In this document: in pieces, positions 8,881 to 17,516 of the stretch | How the letters are laid out: each line of letters begins with the position of its first letter | Position numbering within the stretch: position 1 is the first letter of the stretch | NCBI GenBank assembly: GCA_039028795.1 | Contig: JBCCHJ010000005.1 | Span: forward strand, 83,124 to 147,123 | Direction of reading: 5' to 3' | From: Thermohalobaculum sp039028795 | GTDB taxonomy: Bacteria > Pseudomonadota > Alphaproteobacteria > Rhodobacterales > Rhodobacteraceae | Length of the DNA stretch: 64,000 bases | Notes under the pieces: model-generated | The model's input: the letters and a program-made list of their open reading frames with translations, nothing else | Database searches by the model: none | Told to the model about the DNA's origin: nothing | Program-made: the position numbers and the translations under genes

Positions 8881-9345
8881 ATGCCCACCCATACTGAAAA
8901 GCGTCGCATGCCGTACAGCGCCAGCGAAATGTATGCGTTGATCGCAGACGTAGAGGCTTATCCCAAATTTCTGCCATGGTGCGCCGGATGCCGCGTTCGC
9001 GGGCAACGCGCCGATGGTGCGAGCGAGATCGTCGACGCGGACCTGATCATCTCTTTCAAGGTCTTTCGGGAACGGTTTGGCAGCCGCGTGACGCTTATGC
9101 CAGATGAAAACCGGATCAACGTCGCGTATTTGGACGGCCCTTTCAAATATCTGAAGAACTTTTGGCATTTTAAGCCGGTGTCGGACACAGAGTGCGAGGT
9201 CGACTTCTTCGTGGACTTCGAGTTCAGGTCTAAAACGCTAGGCGCGCTGATTGGAGTTGTATTCAACGAGGCGATGCGTCGTATCGTTAAAGCCTTCGAG
9301 AACCGCGCGGCAGAGCTTTATGGTAGTCGCAAGCTAAGCGCCTGA
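8881..9345 (+). CDS. RatA/COQ10-like polyketide cyclase (START fold) protein
   Basis: A 154-residue single-domain protein of the SRPBCC/START superfamily. The start THTEKRRMPYSASEMYALIA and the following DVEAYPKFLPWCAGCRV are typical of the bacterial RatA/COQ10 group, as is the late RSKTLGALIGVVFNEAMRRIVKAFENRA. COQ10-type proteins bind ubiquinone and support its use in respiration; the E. coli homologue RatA has also been described as acting on ribosome subunit association. Which applies here cannot be told. It lies alone between hpt (divergent, 78 bp away) and pncC (convergent). Confidence 0.87.
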   Translation: MPTHTEKRRMPYSASEMYALIADVEAYPKFLPWCAGCRVRGQRADGASEIVDADLIISFKVFRERFGSRVTLMPDENRINVAYLDGPFKYLKNFWHFKPVSDTECEVDFFVDFEFRSKTLGALIGVVFNEAMRRIVKAFENRAAELYGSRKLSA

Positions 9346-9406
9346 GGGAAATGTTCCTACCAGGATTGGGGCAGTTTACTATTGGGAAGTTCAGTTTCCC
9401 CCGATC

Positions 9407-9901
9407 TTAACTCGTAGATCCCTCGGCCAGCTCAAACAACATGCGTAAAGCCTGTTCCATCGATCTTCGCCGAACCTCAGACCGGCCGAGTGCACCGTAC
9501 TCGATCCGCTCAGCCGTCATATTGCCACCCTTCTGCGCGGCCGCAAAGTGCACCAATCCTTCGGGTTTCTCTACGGTGCCACCACCTGGTCCTGCGACGC
9601 CTGTAATGGCAACGGCAAGATCGGCCCGGCTGTTTGCCAAAGCACCTTCGGCCATCGCTCTCGCTACCAGATCAGAAACCGCGCCGTGCTGGGTGATCAA
9701 ATCCATTGGCACGCCCAGCATCCTCGCTTTGGCCTCGTTCGAATAAGTCACGAAACCACAGTCGACGACATCTGAAGATCCGGGGATATCGACGAGGCTG
9801 GATGCAACCATTCCTCCGGTGCAGCTTTCAGCCGTTGCGATCATTAGGCCCTTCGTCCGGCAGGTATCGAGCACTCTGGGCGCCAGGTCAGAACCAGCCA
9901 T
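9407..9901 (-). CDS. pncC: CinA C-terminal family protein, nicotinamide-nucleotide amidase
   Basis: A 164-residue stand-alone CinA C-terminal domain, which deamidates nicotinamide mononucleotide to nicotinate mononucleotide in NAD recycling. Family motifs are IATAESCTGGMVAS (nucleophile Ser), FVTYSNEAKARMLGV and AVAITGVAGPGGGTVEKPEGLV. The start at 9901 is chosen because GCAGGAG precedes it; an in-frame alternative at 9922 lies further inside pgpA. The gene start overlaps the pgpA stop by 14 nt, so the two are co-transcribed with ispDF in the order ispDF, pgpA, pncC. It lacks the N-terminal competence-damage domain of full-length CinA. Confidence 0.92.
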   Translation of the reverse strand: MAGSDLAPRVLDTCRTKGLMIATAESCTGGMVASSLVDIPGSSDVVDCGFVTYSNEAKARMLGVPMDLITQHGAVSDLVARAMAEGALANSRADLAVAITGVAGPGGGTVEKPEGLVHFAAAQKGGNMTAERIEYGALGRSEVRRRSMEQALRMLFELAEGSTS

Positions 9902-10370
9902 GTGATACTCCTGCAGCAACAAACATGATCAGCCCCGTGATTGCGCCTGCTGCGATATCATCCAACATGACGCCCCAGGGCGTTGGACGATCCAACCAGC
10001 GGATCGGCGGGGGTTTTAGGATATCGAGTAGGCGGAACAACACGAAACCCCCAACCCAGCCGGGCCAAGGGAAGATATGAGGGTCGACGTCGCGAAAGTT
10101 CAACATGAAGGAAAGCGGCCAGAGGGCGACCATCATCCCGGCGACCTCGTCAATTACGACCTCGGACGGATCGTCCTGCTGCCCTGCCAAATAGAACTTC
10201 GTCGCCCATACGCCGCCAAAGATTGCGACCAGTGTCACCGCAAAGACAGCCCAGAAACCACCGCCCCAATGCAATCCATAAGCAAGCGGGATCGCAGCCA
10301 TAGACCCCCAGGTACCGGGTGCCCACGGTAGGCGGCCAACACCAAAGAAGGTGACGGTGGCAGCGATCAT
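9888..10370 (-). CDS. pgpA: Phosphatidylglycerophosphatase A
   Basis: Dephosphorylates phosphatidylglycerophosphate to phosphatidylglycerol at the inner membrane. The 160-residue protein has the PgpA signature GVGRLPWAPGTWGSMAAIP near the N-terminus, the acidic SEVVIDEVAGMMVAL motif in the middle, and the conserved PPIRWLDR and MLDDIAAG region near the end. Several hydrophobic stretches fit a membrane protein. Its start overlaps the ispDF stop by 4 nt and its end overlaps pncC. Confidence 0.95.
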   Translation of the reverse strand: MIAATVTFFGVGRLPWAPGTWGSMAAIPLAYGLHWGGGFWAVFAVTLVAIFGGVWATKFYLAGQQDDPSEVVIDEVAGMMVALWPLSFMLNFRDVDPHIFPWPGWVGGFVLFRLLDILKPPPIRWLDRPTPWGVMLDDIAAGAITGLIMFVAAGVSHGWF

Positions 10371-11527
10371 AACGGCAGTTCTACCGTTGCATTTGCAATG
10401 CAGCCCATGCCTTCTTCGCGGCCGATAAAACCCATGCGCTCCATCGTCGTTGCTTTAACGGAAATGCGGCTGGCATCAGTATCCATAATCTCGGCGATGC
10501 GAGCCTGCATGGCGTTTGCGTGTGGCCCAATTTTTGGCGTTTCGCAAAGCAGGGTGATATCGGCATTTACAACCCGTCCGCCGCGCTCACGCACCAAACC
10601 AGCGGCGTGCGACAGGAAGACATGACTCTCGGTGCCCTTCCATTGCGGGTCCGATGGCGGAAAGTGCTGTCCGATATCGCCGTCCGCCAGGGCACCGTAT
10701 AGGGCATCCGCTAGGGCATGGAGACCGACGTCAGCGTCGGAATGCCCGTCCAGTCGATGTGAATGCGGCAGGTGCACACCACACAGCCAAACGCCGTCGC
10801 CCGGAACGAACCGATGCACATCGAAGCCATGCCCAGTGCGGATTTCCATGCAAGTCTCCTTGGCCACCAGACGGCGGGCGCGGTCCATATCCGCAGTCGT
10901 CGTGATTTTAAAGTTGTCGGGATCGCCCGCGATCAGCGCCACATCGCATCCCGCCCGACGATAGGTCTCGGCATCGTCCAGGGCAGGGGAATCTGACGCC
11001 ACATCCGCCCTGTGTGCGTCGAGGATACCTGCGAATGGAAAGGCCTGCGGCGTCTGCGCCCGCCAAAGCCCAGCACGTGGGACGGGCGTCTCGGCGCCCG
11101 CAACTCCTTCGCGCCAAAGCGCATCGACAACTGGTTCGGCCAGGATCGCCCCGCCATCCGTTGCACAAAGCTGGTTCAATAGATCCGACTGCACAAATGG
11201 CCGCGCCGCATCGTGAATCAGCACGCGATCAGGTGCATGAGGCGCTAAGGCCTCCAAGGCCAGGCGGACAGAGGATGCTCTGTCATCTCCACCTGCTGTG
11301 GGTGGTAACAGACGATCCGCCTGCAAGCCTGCAATTGCGTCATCGTAATACCCGCGAAAATCCATATGGATCGCCGTTAGGATCAGATTGATACCCTGGC
11401 AGGCCAACAAGGCCTCGACCGTGCGGGTCAGAACCGTCTTGCCACCCAAATCTTGGTACTGTTTCGGGACCGCTCCACCCAGGCGCAGCCCTTTCCCGGC
11501 GGCAACGATTATGGCGGCAGTCGTCAT
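10367..11527 (-). CDS. ispDF: Bifunctional 2-C-methyl-D-erythritol 4-phosphate cytidylyltransferase / 2,4-cyclodiphosphate synthase
   Basis: Catalyses two non-consecutive steps of the MEP isoprenoid pathway. The N-terminal IspD domain (about residues 1-225) has AAIIVAAGKGLRLGGAVPKQ, VLIHDAARPF and WRAQTPQAF. The C-terminal IspF domain (about 230-386) has RTGHGFDVHRF with the metal Asp and His, then HSDADVGLHALADALYGA and DIGQHFPPSD. The fusion is characteristic of alphaproteobacteria. It is divergent from dusB; the reading frame assigned to dusB begins about 130 bp away. It starts an operon with pgpA and pncC. Confidence 0.97.
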   Translation of the reverse strand: MTTAAIIVAAGKGLRLGGAVPKQYQDLGGKTVLTRTVEALLACQGINLILTAIHMDFRGYYDDAIAGLQADRLLPPTAGGDDRASSVRLALEALAPHAPDRVLIHDAARPFVQSDLLNQLCATDGGAILAEPVVDALWREGVAGAETPVPRAGLWRAQTPQAFPFAGILDAHRADVASDSPALDDAETYRRAGCDVALIAGDPDNFKITTTADMDRARRLVAKETCMEIRTGHGFDVHRFVPGDGVWLCGVHLPHSHRLDGHSDADVGLHALADALYGALADGDIGQHFPPSDPQWKGTESHVFLSHAAGLVRERGGRVVNADITLLCETPKIGPHANAMQARIAEIMDTDASRISVKATTMERMGFIGREEGMGCIANATVELPL

Positions 11528-11634
11528 CAGGTTCCTTCCGTTGTCGCAGGTTTAGCGTATCCCACAGAAAACGGAAGTCTGGCAGCGGCATTTCGTTCAT
11601 TCTGTTCGGCTTGCGCGGATGGGATCACAGGCTT

Positions 11635-11675
11635 AAGGAGAGCGGCGTGTGATGAAAAAATGGGCAGCATGCTGA
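11635..11675 (+). promoter_or_regulatory. Strong ribosome site and 7-codon ORF overlapping the dusB start
   Basis: AAGGAG at 11635-11640 is too far (19 nt) from the ATG of dusB at 11660 but well placed for the ATG at 11652. That ATG opens MKKWAAC and stops at 11673-11675, inside dusB in another frame. The small ORF may couple ribosome entry to dusB, or the spacing may simply be poor. Confidence 0.35.
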
Positions 11676-12655
11676 AAATTAGGGACATTCCGGTCGACCC
11701 TGCGATCATTCTGGCCCCAATGGCAGGAATCACAGACCGGCCGTTCCGGGAACTTGTTGCCGAATATGGGGCAGGGCTGGTAGTCTCGGAAATGGTGGCC
11801 TCTGCCGAGATGGTAGCGGCAAAACCTTCTGTTCGTGCGCGCGCCGAGATCGCCGCGGGTACTGTCGGCACATCGGTTCAAATCGCTGGGCGCGAGGCAA
11901 TATGGATGGCCAAGGCAGCGGCCTTGTTGGAAATACAGGGCGCAAGGATCATCGACATCAATATGGGCTGCCCCGCCCGCAAGGTAACCAACGGTGCATC
12001 AGGGTCCGCGCTGATGCGTGATCCTGACCATGCCGTATCGTTGATCGAAGCCGTAGTCGGCGCTGTCGATGTTCCCGTGACCTTAAAAATGCGCCTCGGG
12101 TGGGATGATGCGATGTTGAACGCGCCCGACATTGCTCGCCGAGCAGAGAAAGCCGGCGTTCAAATGATCACCGTGCATGGCCGGACCAGGTGCCAGTTCT
12201 ACAAGGGGGTGGCAGACTGGGCCGCGATCCGCCGAGTTGTCGATGCCGTGGATGTGCCAGTGATTGCCAATGGCGACGTTGTCAATGCGGCTTCTGCGCA
12301 GCGCGCATTGGAATTGTCGGGCGCTGCGGGCGTCATGATTGGCCGCGGCGCCATCGGCAAACCCTGGCTTTTGGCCGAAATTTCCACGGCCCTGCAGGGA
12401 CGCCGATGCGATTTGCGCCCCAGAGGTTCGGAGTTCGCTGCGCTGATTGCACGTCATTGCCGTGCGCATATAGAATTCTACGGCGAAGAAACCGGTGTTC
12501 GCGCTATGCGCAAACATCTGGACGGCTATATGATGCAAGTTCCAGGCAGCGGCCCGTTGCGCCAACGTTTGATCCGAGAGACGGACACTCAAGTGCTCTT
12601 CGCCGGGATCGAAGAATTAGGTCAGCTTGATTGTTCAGACAGGCTGGCCGCATGA
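11660..12655 (+). CDS. dusB: tRNA-dihydrouridine synthase B (NifR3 family)
   Basis: An FMN enzyme that reduces uridine to dihydrouridine in tRNA. The 331-residue protein begins MGSMLKIRDIPVDPAIILAP; ATG at 11660 and ATG at 11669 are both possible starts. Visible motifs are LAPMAGITDRPFR, DINMGCPARKV with the catalytic Cys, KMRLGWDD, ITVHGRTRCQFY, IANGDVVN and GVMIGRGAIGKPW. The name NifR3 comes from its place upstream of ntrBC in alphaproteobacteria, reproduced here exactly. Its stop overlaps the ntrB start by 4 nt, so it leads the operon dusB-ntrB-ntrC-ntrY-ntrX. Confidence 0.95.
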   Translation: MGSMLKIRDIPVDPAIILAPMAGITDRPFRELVAEYGAGLVVSEMVASAEMVAAKPSVRARAEIAAGTVGTSVQIAGREAIWMAKAAALLEIQGARIIDINMGCPARKVTNGASGSALMRDPDHAVSLIEAVVGAVDVPVTLKMRLGWDDAMLNAPDIARRAEKAGVQMITVHGRTRCQFYKGVADWAAIRRVVDAVDVPVIANGDVVNAASAQRALELSGAAGVMIGRGAIGKPWLLAEISTALQGRRCDLRPRGSEFAALIARHCRAHIEFYGEETGVRAMRKHLDGYMMQVPGSGPLRQRLIRETDTQVLFAGIEELGQLDCSDRLAA

Positions 12656-13746
12656 GCATCAACTATGAGCATATCTGGCAGGCCTTGCCGAATCCGGCCG
12701 TTCTATTGGATGCCGCGGGCCGATTTGAGGAAATAAACGGTGCGGCCGAAAGCTTCTTGGCTATGTCGGCTAAGGCGCTGAAGCGCCATGAATTTGTCCA
12801 TTTGGCGGGTTCAGACAGCCGCGTTGCGGACCTAATCGGTCGCGTCGCGAAAACAGGTTCGGCCCTGGGCGAATACACGGTGGAGTTTTCCTGGCCCGAA
12901 GCGCCGGTTCGCGTCGTCGATCTGTTCGCAGTGCCGATTGAGGAAGATCGCATCCTGGTGACGATCCATCCCCGTGCCAATGCGGAACGGATGGGTCGGC
13001 AACTTTCTAGTCGAGGCGCGGCACGCTCAGTCGTGGGCATGGCAGCGATGTTGGCCCACGAGATTAAGAACCCGCTTGCTGGAATTTCAGGTGCCGCACA
13101 GTTGCTGGAAATGAGCCTGGGGCCGGAAGACCAGGAACTGGCAACTTTGATCCAGGAAGAATCAGATCGGATAGAAAAGCTGGTGAATCGGGTTGAAGCC
13201 TTTGGTGATGTTGGCGTCGCCCGCCGGGAACCGGTCAACATTCATGATGTTCTGGACCGGGCAGCTAAGTCGGCCCGGGCTGGTTTTGCGTCACATATCC
13301 GATTTGTTGAGGAGTATGACCCTTCACTACCACCCGTGCCGGGTGATGCGGATCAACTGATGCAGGTTATGGTCAACTTGTTGAAGAACGCGTCCGAGGC
13401 GGCTCCAGCCGTCGGGGGCGTCATCATGCTGCGCACGGCGTATCGTGCAGGTATGAAGGTACGCACACCGCGCGGTGGCCATGAAAGCCTACCGTTGCAA
13501 ATCGAGATCTCGGATAATGGGTCCGGCGTGCCCGAGGATCTGATGCCGCACTTGTTCGAACCCTTCGTGACATCGAAATCGAACGGATCTGGGTTGGGCC
13601 TCGCCTTGGTCTCAAAGGTAATTGCAGATCATGGCGGGGTCATAAGTTGTGATTCGTCGCCGGGTTTCACGGTCTTTCGCTTGCTGATGCCGGTCTCCAC
13701 CGAAGAGGTGACTGTATCAAATTCTGCTGAAGAGGATGCCGCATGA
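12652..13746 (+). CDS. ntrB: Nitrogen-regulation sensor histidine kinase NtrB
   Basis: Cytoplasmic sensor that phosphorylates or dephosphorylates NtrC according to PII signalling. The 364-residue protein has an N-terminal PAS domain (about residues 5-110), the H-box AMLAHEIKNPLAG with phospho-accepting His136, an N-box VMVNLLKNASEAAP, and G-boxes EISDNGSGVPEDL and GSGLGLALVSKVI. No membrane segment is seen, as expected. The start at 12652 overlaps the dusB stop (ATGA), and the stop overlaps the ntrC start (ATGA), giving tight translational coupling. Confidence 0.96.
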   Translation: MSINYEHIWQALPNPAVLLDAAGRFEEINGAAESFLAMSAKALKRHEFVHLAGSDSRVADLIGRVAKTGSALGEYTVEFSWPEAPVRVVDLFAVPIEEDRILVTIHPRANAERMGRQLSSRGAARSVVGMAAMLAHEIKNPLAGISGAAQLLEMSLGPEDQELATLIQEESDRIEKLVNRVEAFGDVGVARREPVNIHDVLDRAAKSARAGFASHIRFVEEYDPSLPPVPGDADQLMQVMVNLLKNASEAAPAVGGVIMLRTAYRAGMKVRTPRGGHESLPLQIEISDNGSGVPEDLMPHLFEPFVTSKSNGSGLGLALVSKVIADHGGVISCDSSPGFTVFRLLMPVSTEEVTVSNSAEEDAA

Positions 13747-15197
13747 GAGGGTCAACTGTTCTGCTGGCAGATGATGACAGATCGATCCGCACGGTTTTGA
13801 GCCAGGCTCTGACTCGCGTTGGCTGCAGAGTGCGCGCGACAGGGTCTTCAAATGCGCTATGGCGCATGGTTGAGGAAGGCGAGGGCGATATCATTGTCAC
13901 TGACGTGCACATGCCCGATGGGGATGCGTTAGATCTGCTGCCCGCAATTCGGCGTAAAAGACCAGATCTGCCGATCATCGTGATGAGCGCCAAGAACACT
14001 GTGATGACGGCGATTCGTGCCGCCGAAGTTGGGGCCTACGAATACCTGCCAAAGCCATTTGATTTGAAGGAACTACTGGGCTTTGTTCAATCTGGTCTCG
14101 AGACCCGCGCAGCCCCAGAGGCAGCCGAAGCGGATAAGGCGCCGGAGGAGAATCTGCCTCTGATCGGCACATCGCCGGCGATGCAGGAAGTCTATCGGGT
14201 TATGGCCCGTCTGATGCATACGGATCTGACGGTCATGATCTCGGGCGAAAGCGGGACCGGCAAGGAATTGGTCGCAAGGGCGCTTCATAATTTTGGCAAA
14301 CGCTCGAAGGGTCCCTTCGTTGCCATCAACATGGCAGCGATTCCCCGGGAACTGATCGAATCAGAACTCTTCGGTCACGAGCGGGGCGCATTCACTGGAG
14401 CAACAGAGCGTGCCGTCGGCAAATTCGAGCAGGCGCAAAGCGGAACGCTGTTCCTGGATGAAATCGGCGACATGCCGCCTGAAGCTCAGACAAGATTACT
14501 GCGGGTTCTCCAGGAAGGAGAGTTTACTTCGGTCGGCGGCCGTTCGGCCCGTCAGACGGACGTTCGTATCATTGCGGCCACCCACCAGAATCTAAAAAAC
14601 CTCATTGCTGAAGGACGTTTTCGAGAAGATCTCTTCTATCGGTTGAATGTTGTGCCGGTGCGTTTGCCGCCCTTGCGAGAACGGATCGGTGACTTGCCGG
14701 AATTGGCTCGTGCCTTTTTGCGCCGGGCCGAACAAGAGGGACTGTCGCGCAAACAGCTAAGCGCTGAAGCCTTGGAAGCGCTGAAGGAACACAATTGGCC
14801 GGGCAATGTGCGGGAATTGGAGAATCTGATGCGCCGGTTGGCGGTGCTGTGCCCGGATGATCTGATCCCGGCAGAGGTTATTTCGGAGGAACTATCGACG
14901 AAAGGTGCAGATGCCGTCGATATGACCACAGGCGGAAACACCGCCAACTCTCTTGGCAGTGCCGTCGAAATGCATCTGGAGCGCTATTTTAACCGACATG
15001 GCGATGCTCTGCCACCCGCAGGCCTTTACGATAGGGTCCTGCGCGAGATCGAGTTACCACTCATCGCCCTTACATTGTCGGCAACCCGGGGTAATCAACT
15101 CAAAGCCGCGGATTTGCTGGGCATCAACAGGAACACCCTCAGAAAGAAGATTCGTGAGCTTGACATTCCTGTCACACGTGGCAAGAAACTGATGTAG
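13743..15197 (+). CDS. ntrC: Nitrogen-regulation response regulator NtrC
   Basis: Enhancer-binding activator of nitrogen assimilation genes. The 484-residue protein has a receiver domain with acidic DDD at residues 10-12, phospho-acceptor Asp54 in IIVTDVHMPDGD and Lys in LPKPF. The AAA+ domain has Walker A GESGTGKE (about 168-175), the sigma-54 contact loop GAFTGA (about 215-220) and Walker B FLDEIGDMP. The C-terminal Fis-type helix-turn-helix is LKAADLLGINRNTLRKKI. GAFTGA is intact, so this NtrC should work with sigma-54; by contrast Rhodobacter capsulatus NtrC is known to lack it. It is coupled to ntrB and followed 42 bp later by ntrY. Confidence 0.97.
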   Translation: MRGSTVLLADDDRSIRTVLSQALTRVGCRVRATGSSNALWRMVEEGEGDIIVTDVHMPDGDALDLLPAIRRKRPDLPIIVMSAKNTVMTAIRAAEVGAYEYLPKPFDLKELLGFVQSGLETRAAPEAAEADKAPEENLPLIGTSPAMQEVYRVMARLMHTDLTVMISGESGTGKELVARALHNFGKRSKGPFVAINMAAIPRELIESELFGHERGAFTGATERAVGKFEQAQSGTLFLDEIGDMPPEAQTRLLRVLQEGEFTSVGGRSARQTDVRIIAATHQNLKNLIAEGRFREDLFYRLNVVPVRLPPLRERIGDLPELARAFLRRAEQEGLSRKQLSAEALEALKEHNWPGNVRELENLMRRLAVLCPDDLIPAEVISEELSTKGADAVDMTTGGNTANSLGSAVEMHLERYFNRHGDALPPAGLYDRVLREIELPLIALTLSATRGNQLKAADLLGINRNTLRKKIRELDIPVTRGKKLM

Positions 15198-15239
15198 TTT
15201 CGCAACAGTCGAAGCAGGGAAGCGGGGCCAACGTGCACC

Positions 15240-17513
15240 GTGAGGGGTCGAGTGGCAGAGCTCAGTATACCGTCCCGACCAAACGGGCGAACATCTAACT
15301 GGCAAGGCCTTGTCGATTTGGCAAGGAGTAGCGGCGTCCTGGCGTTGATCGTGCTTGGTCCCGTGTTGGCGCTGATAACCGCATATATGCTGAGTGATGA
15401 CTGGGGTCGGTGGGGTTCGTCTACCCATGTCCGCGTCATCCTATTGCTGGACCTAATCTATGCGCTGATTCTGGCGGGCGTTGTTATTTCGCGGGTTGCA
15501 ACCTTATGGATCGCCAGGCGAAAAAAATCGGCCGGCACCCGATTGCACCTTCGTTTGGCTGGTGTTTTCGCCGTCGTAGCGCTGGTGCCGACAATCACAG
15601 TGGCAGTCTTTGCGACACTGACGGTCGGCGTCGGCTTAGAGAATCTTTTCACCGAACGCTTCGGTAGTGTTCTTCGCAATTCCCTGGCCACCGCAGATGG
15701 CTACGAGCACGAACATGCCGAGGTTTTGCGCGACAAAGTCGTAACGATGGCCCTGGGTTTAAACAACGCAGCTGCGAACAGGATCAACTTAAGCCAGCTG
15801 GACAATTACGTATCCGAGCAGGCAGCGGCCAGAGATTTCGCGCAAGCTTACGTGTTCAACTTAGACAAGAACATCATTGCCAGAGGCGAATACAGCTATC
15901 TGTTCAATTTTGTCGCCCCAACCGAGGCGCAGTTGGCGGCGGCACAGCGTGGTGAAATTGTCTTGATCCGTGATCCTGATCGGAATGAACTACGGGCGCT
16001 CATCGCGTTAGAAAGGATCCGCGACAGCTTTCTTTACGTTTCAAGGTCTGTTCAAGGCGATGTGCTTCGCCTGTTGGATGAAACCTCGGAAACTGTTCTG
16101 GCCTATGATGAATTGGAGTTGCAGCGGAGTTCGGTTTTGTTCGACTACGCGGTGAACTACCTAATATTTGCCTTGTTGGTCGTCCTTGCTTCGATCCTGA
16201 TGGGGCTCTGGTTTGCCGAGCGTCTGGCTAAACCAGTGGGCCGCCTGGCCGGCGCGGCCGAACAGGTTGGTGCCGGAGATCTGGATGTCCGCGTGAAAGA
16301 AGAACGGGGCTCTGACGAAATCGCCACACTCAGCCGGGTCTTCAACCGCATGACCGGGCAATTGAAAGGACAACGCGACGCTTTGTTAGAGGCAAAAGAT
16401 GACACCGAGCGACGGCGCCAGTTCATCGAAACGGTGCTCAGCGGTGTTACGGCCGGAGTGATTGGGTTGGATCAGGACGGCCACATCGACCTGATTAATG
16501 AGGCAGCGATAGAGATGCTGGGCGTTTCGCCTGACGATCTATCAGCACAGCCATTTGCCACACTGGCCCCAGGCTTCAACGGTTTGCTATCCGATGCACA
16601 GGCCGCTCCGAACGGAGTGGCACGCGGCGAAGTTCGCCAGGTTGTGCGCGGTGAGGATCGTGAATTTCTTGCCCGCGTCACACCGAAGATTCCGGACAAT
16701 CCTGGCGAAGGTTATGTGCTGACCTTTGATGATCTGACGGCGCTGGTCTCGGCCCAGCGTATGGCAGCCTGGGGAGATGTTGCCCGGCGCATTGCACACG
16801 AGATCAAGAACCCATTGACGCCGATCCAACTGTCAGCAGATCGGCTTAGGCGTAAGTTTGCCGATCGCATGGGCGAAGAAGCTGCTGGCTTCGAGCAATA
16901 CCTGGATGTCATCACACGCCAGGCCGGTGACATTCGCCGCATGGTCGATGAGTTTTCAAAGTTCGCGCGTATGCCCGAACCAGTCTTAGGCAGCCATGAT
17001 CTGGCGAAACTTACCAGAGAAGCCGTTTTGCTGCAGCAGCAGGCTAGGGGCAACATCGACTATCGCCAGACCTTGCCGCCTGATGGAGCTGTTCTGAACT
17101 TAGATCGCGGCTTGATCGGCCAGGTTCTGACAAACCTGCTGCAGAACGGTGCTGATGCCATCGAGTCCCGGATGGAGCGTGACGGCGCAGAAGCGCCTGA
17201 ACCGGCGATCGCGATTGATCTGACTGAAGGCACCCGATCGTGGTCTCTGACGATTTCGGACAACGGCGTCGGCCTGCCGGAAGAAGAACGGGACCGGCTG
17301 ACGGACCCTTACGTGACAACCCGGGTCAAAGGCACGGGTCTTGGCTTGGCGATCGTCAAGAAGATCGTTGAGCAACATGGCGGGGAATTGCATCTGGGAG
17401 ACGCTGATTCCAGCATTGGACTGGATGGGGCCCAGGTAACCGTAAAGCTCTTAAAACCTGTCGGGCGCGGCCCGGCAGCCGAAGAATCTCATAAGCCCGG
17501 GGAGGCTGCTTAG
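15240..17513 (+). CDS. ntrY: Membrane nitrogen-regulation sensor histidine kinase NtrY
   Basis: A 757-residue sensor kinase. The N-terminal third contains transmembrane helices (near VLALIVLGPVLALITAYML, LILAGVVISRVATLWI and FAVVALVPTITVAVFA) and a periplasmic part, then a fourth helix around residue 310. HAMP, PAS (about 395-500), an H-box RRIAHEIKNPLTP with His520, and an ATPase domain with NLLQNGADAIESR and GTGLGLAIVKKIV follow. A GTG at 15252 has a better ribosome site (GAGGGG) than the GTG at 15240, so the true start may be four codons later. It pairs with ntrX, whose start lies 3 bp after the stop. Confidence 0.95.
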   Translation: MRGRVAELSIPSRPNGRTSNWQGLVDLARSSGVLALIVLGPVLALITAYMLSDDWGRWGSSTHVRVILLLDLIYALILAGVVISRVATLWIARRKKSAGTRLHLRLAGVFAVVALVPTITVAVFATLTVGVGLENLFTERFGSVLRNSLATADGYEHEHAEVLRDKVVTMALGLNNAAANRINLSQLDNYVSEQAAARDFAQAYVFNLDKNIIARGEYSYLFNFVAPTEAQLAAAQRGEIVLIRDPDRNELRALIALERIRDSFLYVSRSVQGDVLRLLDETSETVLAYDELELQRSSVLFDYAVNYLIFALLVVLASILMGLWFAERLAKPVGRLAGAAEQVGAGDLDVRVKEERGSDEIATLSRVFNRMTGQLKGQRDALLEAKDDTERRRQFIETVLSGVTAGVIGLDQDGHIDLINEAAIEMLGVSPDDLSAQPFATLAPGFNGLLSDAQAAPNGVARGEVRQVVRGEDREFLARVTPKIPDNPGEGYVLTFDDLTALVSAQRMAAWGDVARRIAHEIKNPLTPIQLSADRLRRKFADRMGEEAAGFEQYLDVITRQAGDIRRMVDEFSKFARMPEPVLGSHDLAKLTREAVLLQQQARGNIDYRQTLPPDGAVLNLDRGLIGQVLTNLLQNGADAIESRMERDGAEAPEPAIAIDLTEGTRSWSLTISDNGVGLPEEERDRLTDPYVTTRVKGTGLGLAIVKKIVEQHGGELHLGDADSSIGLDGAQVTVKLLKPVGRGPAAEESHKPGEAA

Positions 17514-17516
17514 GCC

